Part shown: one piece after another, positions 7,020 to 8,298 of the stretch | How positions within the stretch are numbered: the stretch's first letter is position 1 | Layout of the letters: every line of letters begins with the position of its first letter | Assembly: GCA_021202835.1 (NCBI GenBank) | Contig: JAJQCI010000030.1 | Span: forward strand, 1-8,298 | Length of the DNA stretch: 8,298 nt | From: Clostridiales bacterium | Lineage (GTDB): Bacteria > Bacillota > Clostridia > Lachnospirales > CAG-274 | Direction of reading: 5' to 3' | Position numbers and translations under genes: made by a program | Notes under the pieces: generated by a model | What the model was told of the DNA's origin: nothing | Database searches by the model: none | The model's input: only the letters and a program-made list of their open reading frames with translations

Positions 7020-7919
7020 TCAGCCGCCGCAGCCGCAGCAGTGTTTCTTGTTTTCTTCATTTTCGCCGCTTCCTCTGTTTTCGGAGGCAGGGCTTATATT
7101 TGATGAAATTCCTTCATCGAATTCACGCTTTTGAGGCGGAGCGAAGCTGTCCATAGGGAAGTCAAGGTTTTCGAAAAAATCACATGGGTCGGTTGAAGAG
7201 ATATCTTCAAGCTCCTCGGGAATACAGAAGCCTGCCGACTTAACCAAAAGATTGACAATTCTGAAAAGCTTTATTATTGCAAAAAGCCCTATTGTAACCT
7301 TTACCCCGGCAGCACTGCCGTCACTTCCGCAGCAGCTTGAAGGATAAACAAGGTCGGACGCAAGAGCAACAGACTTGCTTTCAATCCAAACAAAGGGATT
7401 TGCGTCAAGAGTGATACTGTTTGAACAGCCGGCTCCTCCGAAAAGGTCTGTGGAAAGATTTACATCTGTGTCTATTGAGCCGAAAAGGCTGACCTTTGCC
7501 GAAAATGTGTTTGTGGCTGGAATACTGCCGATTACACAGCCGCCGGCTTCGGAAAATATAAGCTTATAGTTAAATATAAACTGAAGGTCTACGTCATAAT
7601 ATCCGCTTCTGAAAGAATTTCTTTTCTTCTTAAGAACATTTACCTTTTCAATCTCCAAATCCTCTATTACAACAGATGCGGCGCCTTCGGGAGGAACTAT
7701 TACATCCCCGGCGGAAATTTTCGTTCCGTCTGTGACAACATCCTCTGCCGCCCTTGAATAGCCAAGCTCATCCTTTGTCAGGCATTCCTGAATTCTGAAA
7801 AAATCATAAACCTTAAAAGCAATAAGACATTCGTCCTTTATGCTTCCGTTATTTGTTCCCGGGTTTTCCGAGCCTGCGGAGCAGCTGCAGCCGCAGCCTT
7901 CAAAATCAAATGCACTCAT
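7020..7919 (-). CDS. Conserved clostridial Cys-rich protein of unknown function
   Basis: This gene encodes a 299-residue protein with no signal peptide and no membrane segment. The start ATG (7919-7917) is preceded on its strand by a strong AAGGAGGTTT (about 7934-7925). Cysteines cluster at both ends: C9, C11 and C13 in GCGCSC, and C294, C295 and C297 in HCCGCGG. The middle is acidic and probably beta-rich, with DVDLQFIFNYKLIF and VIGSIPATNTFSAKVSLFGS, then a hydrophobic VTIGLFAIIKLFRIVNLLV and a TDPCDFFENLDFPMDSFAPPQ segment. From memory this resembles a hypothetical protein found across spore-forming Clostridia; I cannot name a domain. The Cys-rich tips and lack of export signal would suit a cross-linked spore coat or other self-assembling layer, but that is inference. 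It stands alone, facing the plus-strand operon. It uses TGA as stop where the operon genes use TAA. Confidence 0.85.
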   Translation of the reverse strand: MSAFDFEGCGCSCSAGSENPGTNNGSIKDECLIAFKVYDFFRIQECLTKDELGYSRAAEDVVTDGTKISAGDVIVPPEGAASVVIEDLEIEKVNVLKKKRNSFRSGYYDVDLQFIFNYKLIFSEAGGCVIGSIPATNTFSAKVSLFGSIDTDVNLSTDLFGGAGCSNSITLDANPFVWIESKSVALASDLVYPSSCCGSDGSAAGVKVTIGLFAIIKLFRIVNLLVKSAGFCIPEELEDISSTDPCDFFENLDFPMDSFAPPQKREFDEGISSNISPASENRGSGENEENKKHCCGCGG

Positions 7920-7934
7920 TTTTAAACCTCCTTA

Positions 7935-8069
7935 TATTTTATTTTCCCAAAAGGATTTGTTTTGTCCGTTCTCATATTGTATATTATTCCGGTTTTAAAA
8001 ATTTGTTACATCATATTTAAACAGACGCTTGTTCGCCTTATAAATCAAAGAAAAATAATTAAATTTTTA
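7935..8069. other. AT-rich intergenic leader of the Cys-rich gene
   Basis: This stretch holds no open frame of note. It should carry the promoter of the minus-strand gene. A TATACAAT-like box can be seen on the minus strand near 7982-7989, but I find no matching -35 for the main sigma factor or a clear sporulation sigma pattern, so no promoter is called. Confidence 0.5.
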
Positions 8070-8104
8070 TTGTTTTAAGCTTAATTTGGGTTTATAATTA
8101 TAAT
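8070..8104 (+). promoter_or_regulatory. Promoter-like sequence with two tandem TATAAT boxes
   Basis: Two back-to-back perfect TATAAT boxes lie at 8093-8098 and 8099-8104. A partial -35 box, TTGTTT, is at 8070-8075, 17 bases before the first. The region is AT-rich, so chance matches are possible, but the tandem perfect boxes point to transcription to the right. Confidence 0.45.
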
Positions 8105-8162
8105 ATGGATATTAATCAAAAGAAGCCTGCCCAAAAATGTAAGCTGGGAGGAGTATGCAGAG

Positions 8163-8240
8163 GTGGCGACAGATCTTTTAAATTCGGATTACAGAAAGCT
8201 GCAAAGCTTCAGGTCATATAAATCAATGCTTAATTTGTAA
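8163..8240 (+). CDS. Possible short peptide ORF or gene remnant
   Basis: GTG 8163 follows GGAGGAG (8147-8153) by 9 bases and opens a 25-residue frame ending at TAA 8238-8240. The frame is open and coding-like further upstream (SWEEYAEVATDLLNSDYRKL from 8142), so the peptide may instead be the end of a longer decayed gene. If one A of the five-A run at 8133-8137 were extra, ATG 8105 would join this frame to give about 45 residues. I do not recognise it. From 8241 to the window end I see no supported feature; ATG 8271 opens a frame that leaves the window but has no ribosome binding site. Confidence 0.25.
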   Translation: MATDLLNSDYRKLQSFRSYKSMLNL

Positions 8241-8298
8241 AAATGAACAATCAGATTAAATTTCGGTAAAATGTTTTTTACAGTTCAGCCGTGCCCTG

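Noticed and set aside
6849..7103. 84-codon plus-strand frame starting at TTG 6849
   Set aside because: It runs through the 6983-7009 hairpin into the antisense of the Cys-rich gene, has no ribosome binding site and ends in low-complexity Ala and Phe runs mirrored from that gene.
1..8298. CRISPR array, tRNA, rRNA or insertion-sequence genes
   Set aside because: No spaced direct repeats, cloverleaf-like segments, ribosomal RNA sequence or transposase frames were seen.

Overview
The window looks like chromosomal DNA from an anaerobic, low-to-moderate GC Firmicute of class Clostridia. The grounds are strong AGGAGG/GAGGGG ribosome binding sites, heavy ATA and AGA codon use, mostly TAA stops, a HydE-type radical SAM protein (typical of hydrogenase-bearing anaerobes) and a Cys-rich protein that resembles a conserved clostridial hypothetical family. 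The assignment rests on protein resemblance and codon style, not on a marker gene.

Positions 62-6607 are one tightly packed plus-strand gene train with gaps of about 2-40 bases. In order it holds a tripartite TRAP transporter (dctQ, dctM, dctP), a HydE-like radical SAM protein, a D-2-hydroxyacid dehydrogenase, a small HI0074/HEPN-like protein and a class I/II PLP aminotransferase. It ends in a strong hairpin terminator at 6624-6668. Two genes are broken as written. dctM has a frameshift near 1290, and hydE has an in-frame TAG at 3045-3047 while both flanks align to the family in the same frame. The likely theme is uptake of a small organic acid, its keto/hydroxy interconversion and transamination; HydE and the HEPN-like protein do not fit that theme obviously.

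Positions 6669-7019 hold no intact gene. They contain a long imperfect AT-rich hairpin (6685-6739), a coding-like minus-strand stretch with two in-frame TAG codons (6737-6943), and a hairpin (6983-7009) just past the stop of the next gene. Positions 7020-7919 (minus) encode a soluble 299-residue Cys-rich protein with GCGCSC and CCGCGG ends. Positions 7920-8298 are AT-rich: leader DNA for the minus gene, then a plus-strand promoter-like stretch with two tandem TATAAT boxes, followed by a short ORF that may be a small peptide or a gene remnant.

The points most worth checking are the three in-frame TAG codons in otherwise coding-like frames, set against no TAG used as terminator by any gene here; the HEPN-like protein that lacks its catalytic His and has no nucleotidyltransferase partner; and the unusual operon mix. 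Ordinary gene decay or sequence error remains the simplest explanation for the interrupted frames.
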